This document shows, piece after piece, positions 28,350 through 38,007 of a stretch of 64,000 nucleotides of DNA (the stretch's first letter is position 1; each line of letters opens with the position of its first letter). Position numbers and translations under genes: made by a program. Source of the DNA: Pseudomonas parafulva NBRC 16636 = DSM 17004 (lineage in GTDB: Bacteria > Pseudomonadota > Gammaproteobacteria > Pseudomonadales > Pseudomonadaceae); the NCBI RefSeq assembly GCF_000730645.1, contig NZ_BBIU01000002.1:124001-188000 (forward strand). The letters run 5' to 3'. The notes below the pieces were generated by a model. It ran no database searches. It saw only the letters and a program-made list of their open reading frames with translations, and was not told where the DNA came from.

Positions 28350-29661
28350 TCAGAACGGTACCGCCACGGTCAGTTGGCTGTAGACGTTGGTGCCGTTGCC
28401 GCCGACCTGGTTGCCACCGTTATCCTGATCCTTGCGCGGCTGATACAGGCCGACCAGAGGGCTGATGATCAGGTGGTCGTTGACGGCCCATTCCAGATAC
28501 AGGTCGAGTTCGCGGGCATCGAGGTTCAAGCTGTCGCGGGTACGCACGGTATCGAAGTTAAAGTACAGGGCGCCGACCGTGAGGTTTTCCAGGGGTTTGG
28601 CTTTCAGGCCAATATGGTGGATGCCGGTGTTGCTGTTGAACGGGCCGGCATAGTTGGCAGCGACTTCACCCTGGAACCAGGTGCCATAGCCACTGGACAG
28701 GCCGCTGAATAGAGGATCCCATTCAGCCGAGTAGCGGGTATACCGGTAGGTCAGTTGCGGAGCCCAAGGCAAGTCTGCAAAGGTGTAGCCGGCCTGCAGG
28801 TACCAGGCATTTTCCGGGCCCCCGTGTTTGTCCTGCCAGGCATATTCAAAGGCGAAGCTGGCGTTTTCGATACCAGCACTGCCTTCGCCACGCACGCTGT
28901 ACACATCCATGCCTTCGCGAGCCTTCTGGAAATCGCTGGCCCACTGGTCGGAGACATCGATGCCGTGAATCCAGGTCAGGCCCAGGGTGCCCAGGGCGTG
29001 GGTGTAGTCCAGCGTACCGGCAGCCAGTTCGGTTTCGGCCTGGGCGCGGTTGTCGGATTTGAGCCACAACAGGCTGCCGTGCAAACCGTCCTGGCCACCC
29101 AAGCGCAGCACTGCCGTGCGGTCGAAGGCATGGCGCGCCGCCAGGTAGTAAGCGCCACCTCGATCCAGCGTACCGTCTGCGACACCATTGCCCAGGTTCG
29201 GCCCGTCGTCGTTGATCAAGAAGCCACTGCCGAGGCGGACCACCTGACGGCCGGCGGAAACATCTACACCATCCTTACCCAGTAGCGGCATCAGGTCGCC
29301 CGAACGCCAGCCCAAATAGGCGTCCTCGATCTTGGTGGTGCGCTCGGAGCCGTCCGTATAGCCGGCGGCATCACCGTCGCCCCACGTCGCGGAACTTACC
29401 CAGTTCAATGCACCATACAGGGTGCCGTTGCCAGTGAGGCCCTGATCACCACTGAGTCCATACTTGATGAAACCCTCGCGCCAGGTCGAGCACTCCTGAA
29501 GTGCCGTCATAGTTCTTGCGGCTGTTGAACATACCCCAGACCGCGAGCATGTCAGCATTCAAGTGGCTGTCTTCGTCAGCGTACAGTTCGTAAGCCGGCG
29601 CGACCTGGCTGGCGAGTAGGGCCGCCAGGGCCAGGGTCGACAGCGTTTGTGGTTTGACCAT
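28350..29661 (-). pseudogene. Outer-membrane porin (OprD/alginate-type barrel), frameshifted
   Basis: Two overlapping frames make one porin. The first (ATG 29661, after GAGGGAAAG) starts MVKPQTLSTLALAALLASQV, a signal peptide, then YELYADEDSHLNADMLAVWG and NSRKNYDG. The second carries the remaining barrel from STWREGFIKYGLSGDQG to the C-terminal ...LTVAVPF with the terminal Phe required for barrel assembly. The break is at about 29480-29500, where the frame must shift by one base. Restored, the protein would be about 430 residues, a substrate-specific channel likely for aromatic compounds of the island. Either a natural null mutation or a sequencing error. Confidence 0.75.
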
Positions 29662-29835
29662 TGCACTTTCCCTCGTTGTCAGTCGCCTTTGATAAGGCGC
29701 TTTCTTGTACGTGGGCACCCGCATTGGCGGGAGCCGTCGCGGTTGGCTGCGACGGCTTATTAGTGCGTGAGGGGCAGGTCGGGGTCTTGTTTCTGGCTGC
29801 CAAGGCGCTTGCACGGCTTGGCCACACGCACAGAT

Positions 29836-30288
29836 TTACAGCGTTCGATCAGGCTGCAGAAGGGTCGTAACATGATTGGCGGCGGCCTTGGCGCAAAGTT
29901 TGTCGATGGCCTCGCTGGCACCAGACACGCCTATCGCCCCGATGACCTGCCCGGCATGGCGCAAGGGTTCGCCGCCACCGAACAAGGCCATTCCTGGCTG
30001 CAGCGGCAAACCGTTGCGCACCGCCTCGGAGCAGCGCTCCAACCGTTGCTCCCAGTCTGCCGTGGCCATTCCGAACCCCACAGCCGTAACGGCTTTGCGC
30101 AACGCTATGGCATGTGCTGGGCGGGGTGCGCCGTCCATATGAGCGGTATGGATCGGTAGACCACTGCCATCGACGATTGCCAGGCTGACTTTGACCTGCT
30201 GCTCAGTGGCCGCGTCGAGCGCGGCCTGCAGCGCCTGCATGGCCAGGGGTAGGGTAACGGTGAGTTGTTCGCGTAGCCAGTGTGACAT
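29836..30288 (-). CDS. GlcG/HbpS (DUF336) family protein
   Basis: A 150-residue GlcG/HbpS-like protein: SLAIVDGSGLPIHTAHMDGA, a PRPAHAIALRKAVTA segment, and GVSGASEAIDKLCAKAAA at the end. Family members bind haem or assist catabolic enzymes and are common partners of dehydrogenases in catabolic operons. It starts 10 bp after the aldehyde dehydrogenase stop on the same strand, so they are co-transcribed. Precise role unknown. Confidence 0.85.
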   Translation of the reverse strand: MSHWLREQLTVTLPLAMQALQAALDAATEQQVKVSLAIVDGSGLPIHTAHMDGAPRPAHAIALRKAVTAVGFGMATADWEQRLERCSEAVRNGLPLQPGMALFGGGEPLRHAGQVIGAIGVSGASEAIDKLCAKAAANHVTTLLQPDRTL

Positions 30289-30298
30289 CTCAAGCCCC

Positions 30299-31786
30299 TC
30301 AATAGCGGATCATGACCGATTTGAGTTCGGTGAAATCGTCGATGAACGCCGAACCGAACTCACGGCCGATGCCGGAGGCCTTGATGCCGCCAAACGGTAC
30401 AGCCGGGTCCAGCAGGGTGTGCATGTTGACCCACAAGGTGCCCGCCTGAATTTCTGGAATAAGGCGCATGGCCTTGCCCAGGTCGTTGGTCCACAGGCTG
30501 GCGCTTAGCCCGTAAGGTGAGGCGTTCATCAACTGAAGCAGTTCCTCTTCGCTGTCGTAAGGCAGGAAGGTCGCCACCGGCCCGAATGTTTCCTGATTGA
30601 GCAGGGTGTCACTGGCGGACTTGGCCAGAATTACAGTCGGCTCGACGAAGCATCCTGGGCCATCCCCGATATGCCCGCCGTGGATGATCTGGCTGCCCTC
30701 GGCGCGAGCCGTGGCGAACAGTTCGGCAAGCTTCAACTGGTGTGACTTGTTGGCCACTGGGCCGAACTGCGTGGTTTCGTCCAGCGGCGAGCCTACCTTC
30801 AACTGGCCCAAGCGCTGGGAGAGGGCTTCGAGCAGTGGGTCGATGCGCGAGCGGTGCACATAGAAACGCTCTCCAGCGGCACAGATCTGCCCCGAATGCA
30901 GGAAGCCGGCTTCGATGATGCCGTCGACGGCTTTTTCCAGGCCTACGTCTGGCAGGAACGCCACGGCGTTCTTGCCGCCCAGTTCCAGCGTGGCACGGGT
31001 AAGCTTTGCGCCCATGGCCGCTTGGCCGACAGCAATACCTGTAGGCACGGAGCCGGTGAACGATACTTTGTCAGTGCCTGGGTGCTCGATCAGGGCCTTG
31101 CCGACATGGCCAGCGCCAGTCAGCACGTTCAATGCGCCCGCCGGCAAGCCTGCTTCGGTGGCCAGCTCGGCGATACGCAAAAGCGTCAGCGGCGTGAACT
31201 CGCTAGGCTTGATGATGATGCTGCAGCCGGTGGTCAGCGCCGAGGCCAACTTCCAGACGGCGATCATGGTCGCGAAGTTCCAGGGCACGATGCCGACTAC
31301 CACACCGATTGGCTCGCGCAGGGTGAAGGCGCTGTAGCGCTCACCGGCGAACGAAGGCAGAGACGGAGTGATGGTCTGGCCAGTGATCTTGGTCGCCCAG
31401 CCTGCGTAGTAACGCAGGAAGTGTGCAGCCTGTTCGACTTCGAATGCACGCGAGATGCCGATCAGCTTGCCCGATTGCAGAGTTTCCAACTGGGCCAACT
31501 CTTCACGATTGGCTTCCAGCAGGTCGGCGAGCTTGAAGAGTACACCGGCACGCGCAGCTGGGCTGGTACGCGACCAACGGGTGAAACCTTGGCGAGCCGA
31601 GTCCACGGCACGGTCGACATCGGCTTGGTTGGCGTCGGCGATTTGAGCGATGGTTTGGCCATTGGCTGGGTTGACTACCGCTAAGCGGTTTGAGGACTCG
31701 CCGGCGACAGTTTGGCCATGAATGTACAGACCATTATCACGCGCCAGGAAGGCGGTGACTGCTGGCAGCAGGTTGATATCGCTCAT
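30299..31786 (-). CDS. Aldehyde dehydrogenase, phenylacetaldehyde dehydrogenase (FeaB)-like
   Basis: NAD-dependent oxidation of an aldehyde to its acid, 495 residues. Active-site glutamate in LELGGKNAV (about 260), catalytic cysteine in HSGQICAAGERF (about 295), C-terminal PFGGIKASGIGREFG. The sequence has the general character of phenylacetaldehyde/4-hydroxyphenylacetaldehyde dehydrogenases. With FeaR and the hpa cluster in the same island, the likely reaction is 4-hydroxyphenylacetaldehyde to 4-HPA; this is inference. ATG 31786 gives the normal N terminus; the extension to 31945 is not family-like. Confidence 0.85.
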   Translation of the reverse strand: MSDINLLPAVTAFLARDNGLYIHGQTVAGESSNRLAVVNPANGQTIAQIADANQADVDRAVDSARQGFTRWSRTSPAARAGVLFKLADLLEANREELAQLETLQSGKLIGISRAFEVEQAAHFLRYYAGWATKITGQTITPSLPSFAGERYSAFTLREPIGVVVGIVPWNFATMIAVWKLASALTTGCSIIIKPSEFTPLTLLRIAELATEAGLPAGALNVLTGAGHVGKALIEHPGTDKVSFTGSVPTGIAVGQAAMGAKLTRATLELGGKNAVAFLPDVGLEKAVDGIIEAGFLHSGQICAAGERFYVHRSRIDPLLEALSQRLGQLKVGSPLDETTQFGPVANKSHQLKLAELFATARAEGSQIIHGGHIGDGPGCFVEPTVILAKSASDTLLNQETFGPVATFLPYDSEEELLQLMNASPYGLSASLWTNDLGKAMRLIPEIQAGTLWVNMHTLLDPAVPFGGIKASGIGREFGSAFIDDFTELKSVMIRY

Positions 31787-31893
31787 GGTGCGCGAACTCC
31801 GGGCAGTGAAGAAGGGAATGCTGGAGCCTAGCGTGGTGTCCTGCTCGACATCTTGTCTGAGCCTGTCAGCCGCATGACGCTGAGTGCCAGCGT

Positions 31894-31935
31894 GATACGT
31901 CGCATCCCGAGCATGGGGCCGGCTTGCGACGTATC
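31894..31935. repeat. 10-bp perfect inverted repeat with 22-bp spacer
   Basis: GATACGTCGC at 31894-31903 and GCGACGTATC at 31926-31935, in the 155-bp gap between the HDAC-like gene stop and the aldehyde dehydrogenase start. No T-tract follows, so a protein-binding site or RNA hairpin in the dehydrogenase leader is more likely than a terminator. Confidence 0.5.
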
Positions 31936-31941
31936 TTTGGC

Positions 31942-33051
31942 TCATGCCAGCTGCAAGGTCAGCGTGTCCAGCAACCCGCGTTGAAACGCGCAGGCCTGTG
32001 GGTTCGGCTGTTGCGCCTGGATAAATTCAAGCATCGGGTCGATCACGTCTGTGCGAACACCGCTGAGCGCTTCGAGCGTTGCCAGTCCGCAGAAGGGCAC
32101 ATAGGACTCGGAGTACCCGCCTTCATGTACCAGCACCAAGCGGCCGCCACACACGCGGTCGGCGAGGTCGCGCATGCGCTGAGTCATGGCCCGGAAGGAC
32201 TCGCTGTGCAGCAGCATCCGGGCCAGAGGATCGACGGCATTGGCATCGTAGCCGCATGCAACGACGATCAGCTCTGGCTCGAAGCGTTCGATGGCAGGGA
32301 TGATCAGCTTATCCATCGCATACAGGTAGGCATCATCACCGCTTCCCGGCAGCAGTGGAACATTGAAATTGGTGCCCCATCCCTCGCCCTGACCTCGGTC
32401 GGTTTCGCCGCTGTACCCGGCTGGAAAGCAGCCCTGCTGGTGCAGGGATATGGTCAGTACATCGCCACGTTGCTCGTAGATTGATTGGGTGCCATTACCA
32501 TGATGCACATCCCAATCCACTACCACCACCCGACCCAGCCCGTGTCGGAATTTTGCAGCTTCGATCGCTACAGGAATATTGGCAAGGAAGCAGAAGCCCA
32601 TGGCCTGGTCGGCCAGGCAATGATGCCCTGGAGGTCGTGATAGGGAATAGGCATTGCTGGCTTCACCCAGAAGCACGCACTCGACGGCAGCGATGGCCAG
32701 GCCGGCTGAGAGCTTGGCGATCTCATAGCTGCCTGCGCCTATGGGGGCATGAGGCCCGAGCATTCCTCCACCCGCGTCGCTTAGCGCCTTGAACTGCTCA
32801 AGATACCGTTGCGTGTGCACCCGCAGCAGGTCTTCTTCGCTAGCGGGTGCTGCACTTCTTACGTCCAGTTGACGGGTCAGTCCGCTGACATCCATGAGGT
32901 TCTTCAGGCGGCGCTTGGTCTCGGGAGACTCGGCATGCCCCGCAGTGGCAGGTGGCTGCACCCAGCCCCCGACCGGGATGGTAAGTGCGTGTAATCCGGC
33001 GCAGTGCCAGAGGCTCAATTCATCGAAAAAGAATGCAGTCTTGTGAGTCAT
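31942..33051 (-). CDS. Class II histone-deacetylase/acetylpolyamine amidohydrolase-like enzyme
   Basis: A 369-residue zinc-dependent deacetylase. Active-site features are intact: SRPPGHHCLADQAMGFC (twin His), VVDWDVHHGNGTQSIYE (Asp and His zinc ligands), ACGYDANAVDPLA (second zinc Asp) and HEGGYSESY (catalytic Tyr). In bacteria these enzymes remove acetyl groups from small amines such as acetylpolyamines rather than from histones. In this island a natural substrate would be an N-acetylated aromatic amine such as N-acetyltyramine (inference). It is preceded by an MFS gene (17 bp) in the same direction. ATG 33051 follows GGAGAGATC. Confidence 0.88.
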   Translation of the reverse strand: MTHKTAFFFDELSLWHCAGLHALTIPVGGWVQPPATAGHAESPETKRRLKNLMDVSGLTRQLDVRSAAPASEEDLLRVHTQRYLEQFKALSDAGGGMLGPHAPIGAGSYEIAKLSAGLAIAAVECVLLGEASNAYSLSRPPGHHCLADQAMGFCFLANIPVAIEAAKFRHGLGRVVVVDWDVHHGNGTQSIYEQRGDVLTISLHQQGCFPAGYSGETDRGQGEGWGTNFNVPLLPGSGDDAYLYAMDKLIIPAIERFEPELIVVACGYDANAVDPLARMLLHSESFRAMTQRMRDLADRVCGGRLVLVHEGGYSESYVPFCGLATLEALSGVRTDVIDPMLEFIQAQQPNPQACAFQRGLLDTLTLQLA

Positions 33052-33068
33052 GATCTCTCCATCGAGCA

Positions 33069-34232
33069 TCAATGTGGGGTAGGGGTGCGGCAGGCCATGG
33101 CTAGCAGCAAGGATATCAACGTCAGGAAGGCGGCCCCAAGCAGGGTGGACTGATAGCCCCCACTGTGCTGGATAAGGTGTCCAGCAACCGCAGGCCCGGC
33201 CGCCAGGCCGGCGCCGATCACCAGGTTGGAGATATTCATCAGGCGGCCCGAGGGGTCCAGGTCTGCCATGCCGGCCAGGACCATCGGGAGAACGAAGGTC
33301 CAGGTGAATTTGAAGGTCAGCGCGGCGAGCGCGAACCGTTGCTCATCAGGCTGACCTTGCAGGAGCAGCACGGCAAAGATCATCAGGCCATATCCCCCCA
33401 GTAAGGAGAGCGCCCGCGGCAGTCGGCCACCGATCCACGACGCCAGCCCTGCCCCTAGAATTCCCATTACAGTGGCTATGGCCAATACCTGGCCGCTGTT
33501 GTAGGCACTGATCGAGGCAGACTCGGCCAGTGAGCCGATGAACGTCCAGACACCGCTCAGGCTTAAATAAAAGGCGAAGATGGCTGCCAGCCCAAGCAGT
33601 GCCTTGCCAGTAGGAAGCTGCCGCGTGTTGCCGGGGGCACCTTGCAACAGGTGTGCGGGGAATGCGCGTGTCATCGGCAGAAACAAGAGCATCAGCGCTG
33701 CCAGAATCAGATAGCACGCCCCCAGTCCATATCGGGCGAACAAGCCTGGCAGAACCTGCAGGCCAATCGCGCCCAGAACCAGTTGCCCCAGCACCCACAG
33801 CGCATAGATCCGGCTGGAATTGGGCAGTGATGCAGCGCAGCTCATGCAGAGAATCATCAGCGAGCCGCCACCCAGGGCTGTCATGCCTCGCAGGATAAGC
33901 AATGGCGCATAGCGCTCGGCCTGAGCGGACAGCAGGTTGCCGATGATGAATAGCACGCCTGAAACCAAGGCAGCCTGGCGCAAATTGACACGTTTGAGCC
34001 AGAAGGCTGCAGGGATGGTGGCAAGGCTCATGGCACCAAGCTCGACCATGAACAGGTTGCCGATCTGAGAAGGTGTCAATCCCCATTGACTGGCCAACTG
34101 AGCTGCCAGGATTGGGGCAGTCATCAGGACAGATGGCACAATGGCAGCAAACAGCACAATTGCCCCCAAAAGCTTCCAGCGCGGGGCTGTGCGGACAGGA
34201 GAGGTAGTCGGCGTTTCCATCGATAGGGTCAT
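33069..34232 (-). CDS. MFS transporter
   Basis: A 387-residue inner-membrane transporter with 12 hydrophobic segments. Recognisable parts are the first helix VLFAAIVPSVLMTAPILAA, then GNLFMVELGAMSLATIPA, and a late MVLAGMADLDPSGRLMNISN. Substrate unknown; it is immediately upstream of the HDAC-like gene (17 bp) and downstream of an outer-membrane-type channel gene (19 bp), so the three probably act together in uptake and processing of one compound. ATG 34232 was chosen because the protein then starts with a short cytosolic tail before the first helix. Confidence 0.82.
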   Translation of the reverse strand: MTLSMETPTTSPVRTAPRWKLLGAIVLFAAIVPSVLMTAPILAAQLASQWGLTPSQIGNLFMVELGAMSLATIPAAFWLKRVNLRQAALVSGVLFIIGNLLSAQAERYAPLLILRGMTALGGGSLMILCMSCAASLPNSSRIYALWVLGQLVLGAIGLQVLPGLFARYGLGACYLILAALMLLFLPMTRAFPAHLLQGAPGNTRQLPTGKALLGLAAIFAFYLSLSGVWTFIGSLAESASISAYNSGQVLAIATVMGILGAGLASWIGGRLPRALSLLGGYGLMIFAVLLLQGQPDEQRFALAALTFKFTWTFVLPMVLAGMADLDPSGRLMNISNLVIGAGLAAGPAVAGHLIQHSGGYQSTLLGAAFLTLISLLLAMACRTPTPH

Positions 34233-34251
34233 GGTCGGGGCTCCGAAAGGG

Positions 34252-35136
34252 TCAGAACACATGGACAAGGCGCAACAGCGTCTGGCTGCCGTGATAGCTG
34301 TTATCGCTGTCCACATCCTGGGTGAAAGCGACCAGCGCCTGATTTTGCCGATCGAGCCAATGCCCGACCTCAAACCCCACCTGGGTCACGCGCTTGTGGG
34401 TGTTGTCGATGCGTTGGCCGTTGATACGCAATTCACCACCGTCGGCGTGGATCAGTCGCAGTGCGCCGTAGGTCTTCTGGCTGAAGTCGTACGAGGCGAA
34501 TGCCTGTAGGCGAAAGAGAGGGGCTTGTTCGAGATCGCTGCCGAAGTAGTTATCGTTCTTGCCATAGACTTGGGCCTCAAGGTTTGCCTCCAGCACCCAT
34601 CTGTCACCCACGCCCTGGGTATGATTGAGGATGAAATGTCCCGCCCAGCGATTCGCCCCGGGCGATACGTCAGGGTTGTGGCTGTGGTATTCGCCCACAG
34701 GCAAAGTGATGAGGCTGAGGAGGCCGGTGTATGTCCGGGTGGCCGGCTCATTCACGAGAAACAGCGTGCCACCGATCTGCGGATCGCCAATCCCGCTTTC
34801 CCGACTATTGCGCGAGGCGCCTGGCAAACGAGCGTCGATGTCTACCAGCGGTACGATGAACTGTGGCGTGCACAAGGTTCCACACACATCGGTGAAGAGC
34901 AGTTGCCGCCAGGCGAAGGCGTTGACCTGGAGGTTTGCTTTGCCCGTGCTATCTGCCGCCCCGTGATACTCGCTGTTGCGTGTCATTGGCATGTAGAACA
35001 CGCCTAGCGTGGTGCCAACCGGGGCGCTGAAGAAATCCCTGGCGTTAAGGTCAGCAGCCTTGCACGCGCCGGTCGTCAGACCAGCTATCAGCGTGAGCTG
35101 GATTGCGCCGGCCAGCCAATTCATATGCTTCTTCAT
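34252..35136 (-). CDS. Outer-membrane channel-like protein (SphA/MetA-pathway type)
   Basis: A 294-residue exported protein: signal peptide (about 1-28, with LTLIAGLTTGACKA), then a beta-barrel type sequence with LLSLITLPVGEYHSHNPDVS, RLIHADGGELRINGQ, and a terminal ...RLVHVF. It resembles the SphA-like family found in aromatic degradation clusters. It probably helps take up the substrate through the outer membrane. First of a three-gene leftward unit with the MFS and HDAC-like genes, and downstream of the LuxR-type regulator. Confidence 0.8.
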   Translation of the reverse strand: MKKHMNWLAGAIQLTLIAGLTTGACKAADLNARDFFSAPVGTTLGVFYMPMTRNSEYHGAADSTGKANLQVNAFAWRQLLFTDVCGTLCTPQFIVPLVDIDARLPGASRNSRESGIGDPQIGGTLFLVNEPATRTYTGLLSLITLPVGEYHSHNPDVSPGANRWAGHFILNHTQGVGDRWVLEANLEAQVYGKNDNYFGSDLEQAPLFRLQAFASYDFSQKTYGALRLIHADGGELRINGQRIDNTHKRVTQVGFEVGHWLDRQNQALVAFTQDVDSDNSYHGSQTLLRLVHVF

Positions 35137-35246
35137 TACGCATTCTCTTATGGTTATTGGATCGAACTTCCTGGCAGATTTCAGGCATGAGCGTGCCTGG
35201 GCCGCTCAAGACGAGCGGCAAAATGGGGGCGGAAGATGAGCGATTG

Positions 35247-36206
35247 TCAGCCAGGGTCTTTGCGCAACAGCTGCGCGATACGGGCCTTGTCCTTGACGCC
35301 GAGCTTGCTGTAAATGGAGCGGATGTGGTGGCGCACGGTGTTGGGGGCCAGTCCCAGGTCACGGGCGACCTCCTTGTAGGTCTTGCCTTCACCGAAGCTT
35401 TGGGCGACCTCGTGCTCGCGAGGGCTGAGGGTTTCCAGTGGGCTCTGATGGCGCCCTGCGATCAGGAAAAGGTCACCGGCATGTGAGACGCTTAGGTGTA
35501 TTCGGTCGATGATGAATTCACCGGTCTCAATGGCAATGGGCAGAGTAGGTCCGCTCCACTGTGGCCAACCTTGCAGCAGTAGCGCGATGAAGGCAGGTTC
35601 GGCGCAATGCAGCGTACCGTTGCGGTCACACACGGCCAGGGCAAGGTTCTGAGGGTTGCTCAGGGTTTCGCGGATCGAAATCAGCGTTCGGATGCGGTTG
35701 GACGCAGCGGCTGCGGACAAGTGGGGCATGAGGGTTTCTAGGAGCAGAACGTCCTGCGGGCTGAAGGATGCGGAGTCCGGGCTGCGATACAACGTCAGGT
35801 GCTCGGAAAGCCGAGTTATCGGGTCGCTTACGATGATGCACATCAGTTGGCCGATATGGTGCTTGGCTCCAAGCCACGTCAGACCAGTTGTGGTGCTCAT
35901 GTCGATGACAACAGCGTGGCCAGGGCGGCTGTGCACGCTGTCGATCGTGACGTCGTCGTGGCTGATCGATTGCCAGTCCAGCAGATACTGCGCTGGAAGC
36001 TTGAAAAGCTGCGTACTGCGTTCCACCGGCACCCCGTTGATCAATGCGGCCAGTCCCCACCACGCCTTGTCGAATGCAATGAGTTCACTGAGACGTTCAA
36101 TCATGCGGTTGTGGAAGTGTTCGATGCTCTGGCTTTGGGCTAAGCGCTGGATGTCGAGCACGGTGTTACTGAAAGCACTCAGTGTTTGGGCGAGACGATC
36201 GCTCAT
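35247..36206 (-). CDS. LuxR-family transcriptional regulator
   Basis: A 319-residue regulator with a C-terminal LuxR/GerE HTH (about 255-318: SPREHEVAQSFGEGKTYKEV, then APNTVRHHIRSIYSKLG). The N-terminal ~240 residues are a sensor-like domain without a clear autoinducer signature. It is upstream of the SphA-MFS-HDAC unit on the same strand (110 bp apart) and divergent from the APC permease (303 bp between starts), so it may control both. ATG 36206. The effector is unknown; an aromatic amine is plausible. Confidence 0.85.
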   Translation of the reverse strand: MSDRLAQTLSAFSNTVLDIQRLAQSQSIEHFHNRMIERLSELIAFDKAWWGLAALINGVPVERSTQLFKLPAQYLLDWQSISHDDVTIDSVHSRPGHAVVIDMSTTTGLTWLGAKHHIGQLMCIIVSDPITRLSEHLTLYRSPDSASFSPQDVLLLETLMPHLSAAAASNRIRTLISIRETLSNPQNLALAVCDRNGTLHCAEPAFIALLLQGWPQWSGPTLPIAIETGEFIIDRIHLSVSHAGDLFLIAGRHQSPLETLSPREHEVAQSFGEGKTYKEVARDLGLAPNTVRHHIRSIYSKLGVKDKARIAQLLRKDPG

Positions 36207-36510
36207 ACGGGAAGTCTCCGGGCGATTTTTTATTATTGCTGGCAGGCACTTCGAACGTCGTTGATGTCGAGTGGCTTGGTTACCAGTATTTGACCAGCCA
36301 GCCGCGGGTGCCATCCTACAGATGCGGGATAAGCGCTTCCCCGGCGAACTGGCTGTCTGGCAGCCTGTAACAAGGGTCTCGGCAGGCAAAGGCAAGACTA
36401 CGGAGCACGCAGGGCGCACAGTGCAGGTACATGGAGGTAGGTCGGGCCTGCATGTGCAATGGTCCGCTTACCCTCTACCAGCCAACACTGAAGCCAGGGT
36501 CTTGATCAAG
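36207..36510. other. Intergenic region between LuxR regulator and APC permease
   Basis: 303 bp that must carry the promoters of the divergent genes. The open frame running from 36271 into the permease has no family similarity before residue 80. I see no distinctive operator beyond short repeats; the GTTAA-N4-TTAAC motif is absent. Confidence 0.4.
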
Positions 36511-38007
36511 ATGTCAACCAACAATAAGCTCACTGAGCACCTCAACAAAGGCACGGTCGGTTTCCCTACCGCACTCGCCAGCACCGTCGGGCTGATCATG
36601 GCCAGTCCCGTAATCCTGACTGCGACGATGGGCTTCGGTATCGGTGGCAGTGCGTTTGCCATCGCCATGGTCATCGCTGCATTGATGATGTTGGCCCAGT
36701 CGACCACCTTCGCCGAGGCGGCCTCGATCCTGCCGACCACTGGCTCGGTCTACGACTACATCAACTGCGGTATGGGTCGCTTCTTCGCCATTACCGGTAC
36801 GCTTTCAGCCTACTTGATCGTGCATGTGTTCGCCGGCACTGCCGAGACAATCCTGTCTGGGGTGATGGCGTTGGTGAATTTTGAACACCTCAACACGCTC
36901 GTTGAGTCTGCGGGCGGTTCTTGGCTGTTGGGCGTCTGTTTCGTGCTGTCGTTCGCGGTACTGAACGCGTTCGGCGTCAGCGCGTTCAGTCGCGCGGAGG
37001 TGATTCTCACCTTCGGCATGTGGACGACGCTGATGGTGTTCGGTGTGTTGGGGCTCATCGCCGCACCTGCGGTGGAGCTGGAGGGCCCGTTTGGCGTCTC
37101 TCTGGTGGGCTCTGATGTGATGACCATCCTTTCACTGATCGGCATGGCCATGTTCATGTTTGTCGGTTGCGAGTTCGTGACGCCGCTTGCCCCCGAGCTG
37201 CGTCGCTCGGCCTGGGTATTGCCACGCGCCATGGCGCTGGGGCTGTTTGGTGTGGCCAGTTGCATGTTCATCTACGGCGCGGCGATGAAGCGCCAGGTGG
37301 AAAACGTCGTACTCGATGCCGCCACCGGCGTACACCTGCTGGATACGCCCATGGCCATTCCACGCTTTGCCGAACAGGTGATGGGTGACATCGGCCCAGT
37401 TTGGCTGGGTATCGGATTCTTGTTCGCCGGTGCGGCAACCATCAACACGCTGATGGCCGGGGTGCCGCGCATTCTTTACGGGATGGCCGTAGACGGGGCG
37501 TTGCCTAAGGTATTCACCTACCTGCATCCGCGCTTCAAGACACCACTGCTGTGCATTCTGGTGGTTGCACTGATCCCGTGCCTGCATGCCTGGTACTTGG
37601 GTGGCAACCCAGACAACATCCTGCACCTCGTGCTGGCTGCCGTTTGCGCTTGGAGCACGGCCTATTTGCTGGTGACACTGTCGGTGGTGATCCTGCGTAT
37701 CCGTCGCCCAGACCTGCCGCGCGCCTATCGTTCGCCGTTGTTCCCGTTGCCGCAAATCGTTTCCAGCGTCGGTATCATCATCGGTATGCTGTTTATCACG
37801 CCGCCTGGAATGAATCCGGCGGATGTTTACGTGCCGTTTGCCATCATGCTTGGCGGCACGGCAGCCTACGCGCTGTTCTGGTCTGTGTGTGTGCAGAAGG
37901 TCAACCCGTTCAAGCCTGCCCGGGTTGAGGATGTGCTGGAAAAAGAATTCGCCGCCGAACCTGGCCACGCTGCGGAGCGTACGCAACATGATCAGACATT
38001 TGCGTGA
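36511..38007 (+). CDS. APC-family amino acid/amine permease
   Basis: A 498-residue inner-membrane transporter with about 12 hydrophobic helices, starting MSTNNKLTEHLNKGTVGFPT. Features are the GLIMASPVILTATMGFGIGG first helix, a TTGSVYDYINCGMGRFFAI segment, CEFVTPLAPELRR and PKVFTYLHPRFKTP, as in APC superfamily permeases for amino acids or amines. With FeaR nearby, a tyramine or phenylethylamine transporter is the likeliest role (inference). The DUF3156 gene overlaps its 3' end by 20 bp. Confidence 0.82.
   Translation: MSTNNKLTEHLNKGTVGFPTALASTVGLIMASPVILTATMGFGIGGSAFAIAMVIAALMMLAQSTTFAEAASILPTTGSVYDYINCGMGRFFAITGTLSAYLIVHVFAGTAETILSGVMALVNFEHLNTLVESAGGSWLLGVCFVLSFAVLNAFGVSAFSRAEVILTFGMWTTLMVFGVLGLIAAPAVELEGPFGVSLVGSDVMTILSLIGMAMFMFVGCEFVTPLAPELRRSAWVLPRAMALGLFGVASCMFIYGAAMKRQVENVVLDAATGVHLLDTPMAIPRFAEQVMGDIGPVWLGIGFLFAGAATINTLMAGVPRILYGMAVDGALPKVFTYLHPRFKTPLLCILVVALIPCLHAWYLGGNPDNILHLVLAAVCAWSTAYLLVTLSVVILRIRRPDLPRAYRSPLFPLPQIVSSVGIIIGMLFITPPGMNPADVYVPFAIMLGGTAAYALFWSVCVQKVNPFKPARVEDVLEKEFAAEPGHAAERTQHDQTFA

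Noticed and set aside
35137..35246. Terminator after the LuxR-type gene
   Set aside because: CCGCTC-AAGAC-GAGCGG forms a short hairpin but no T-tract follows on the minus strand.
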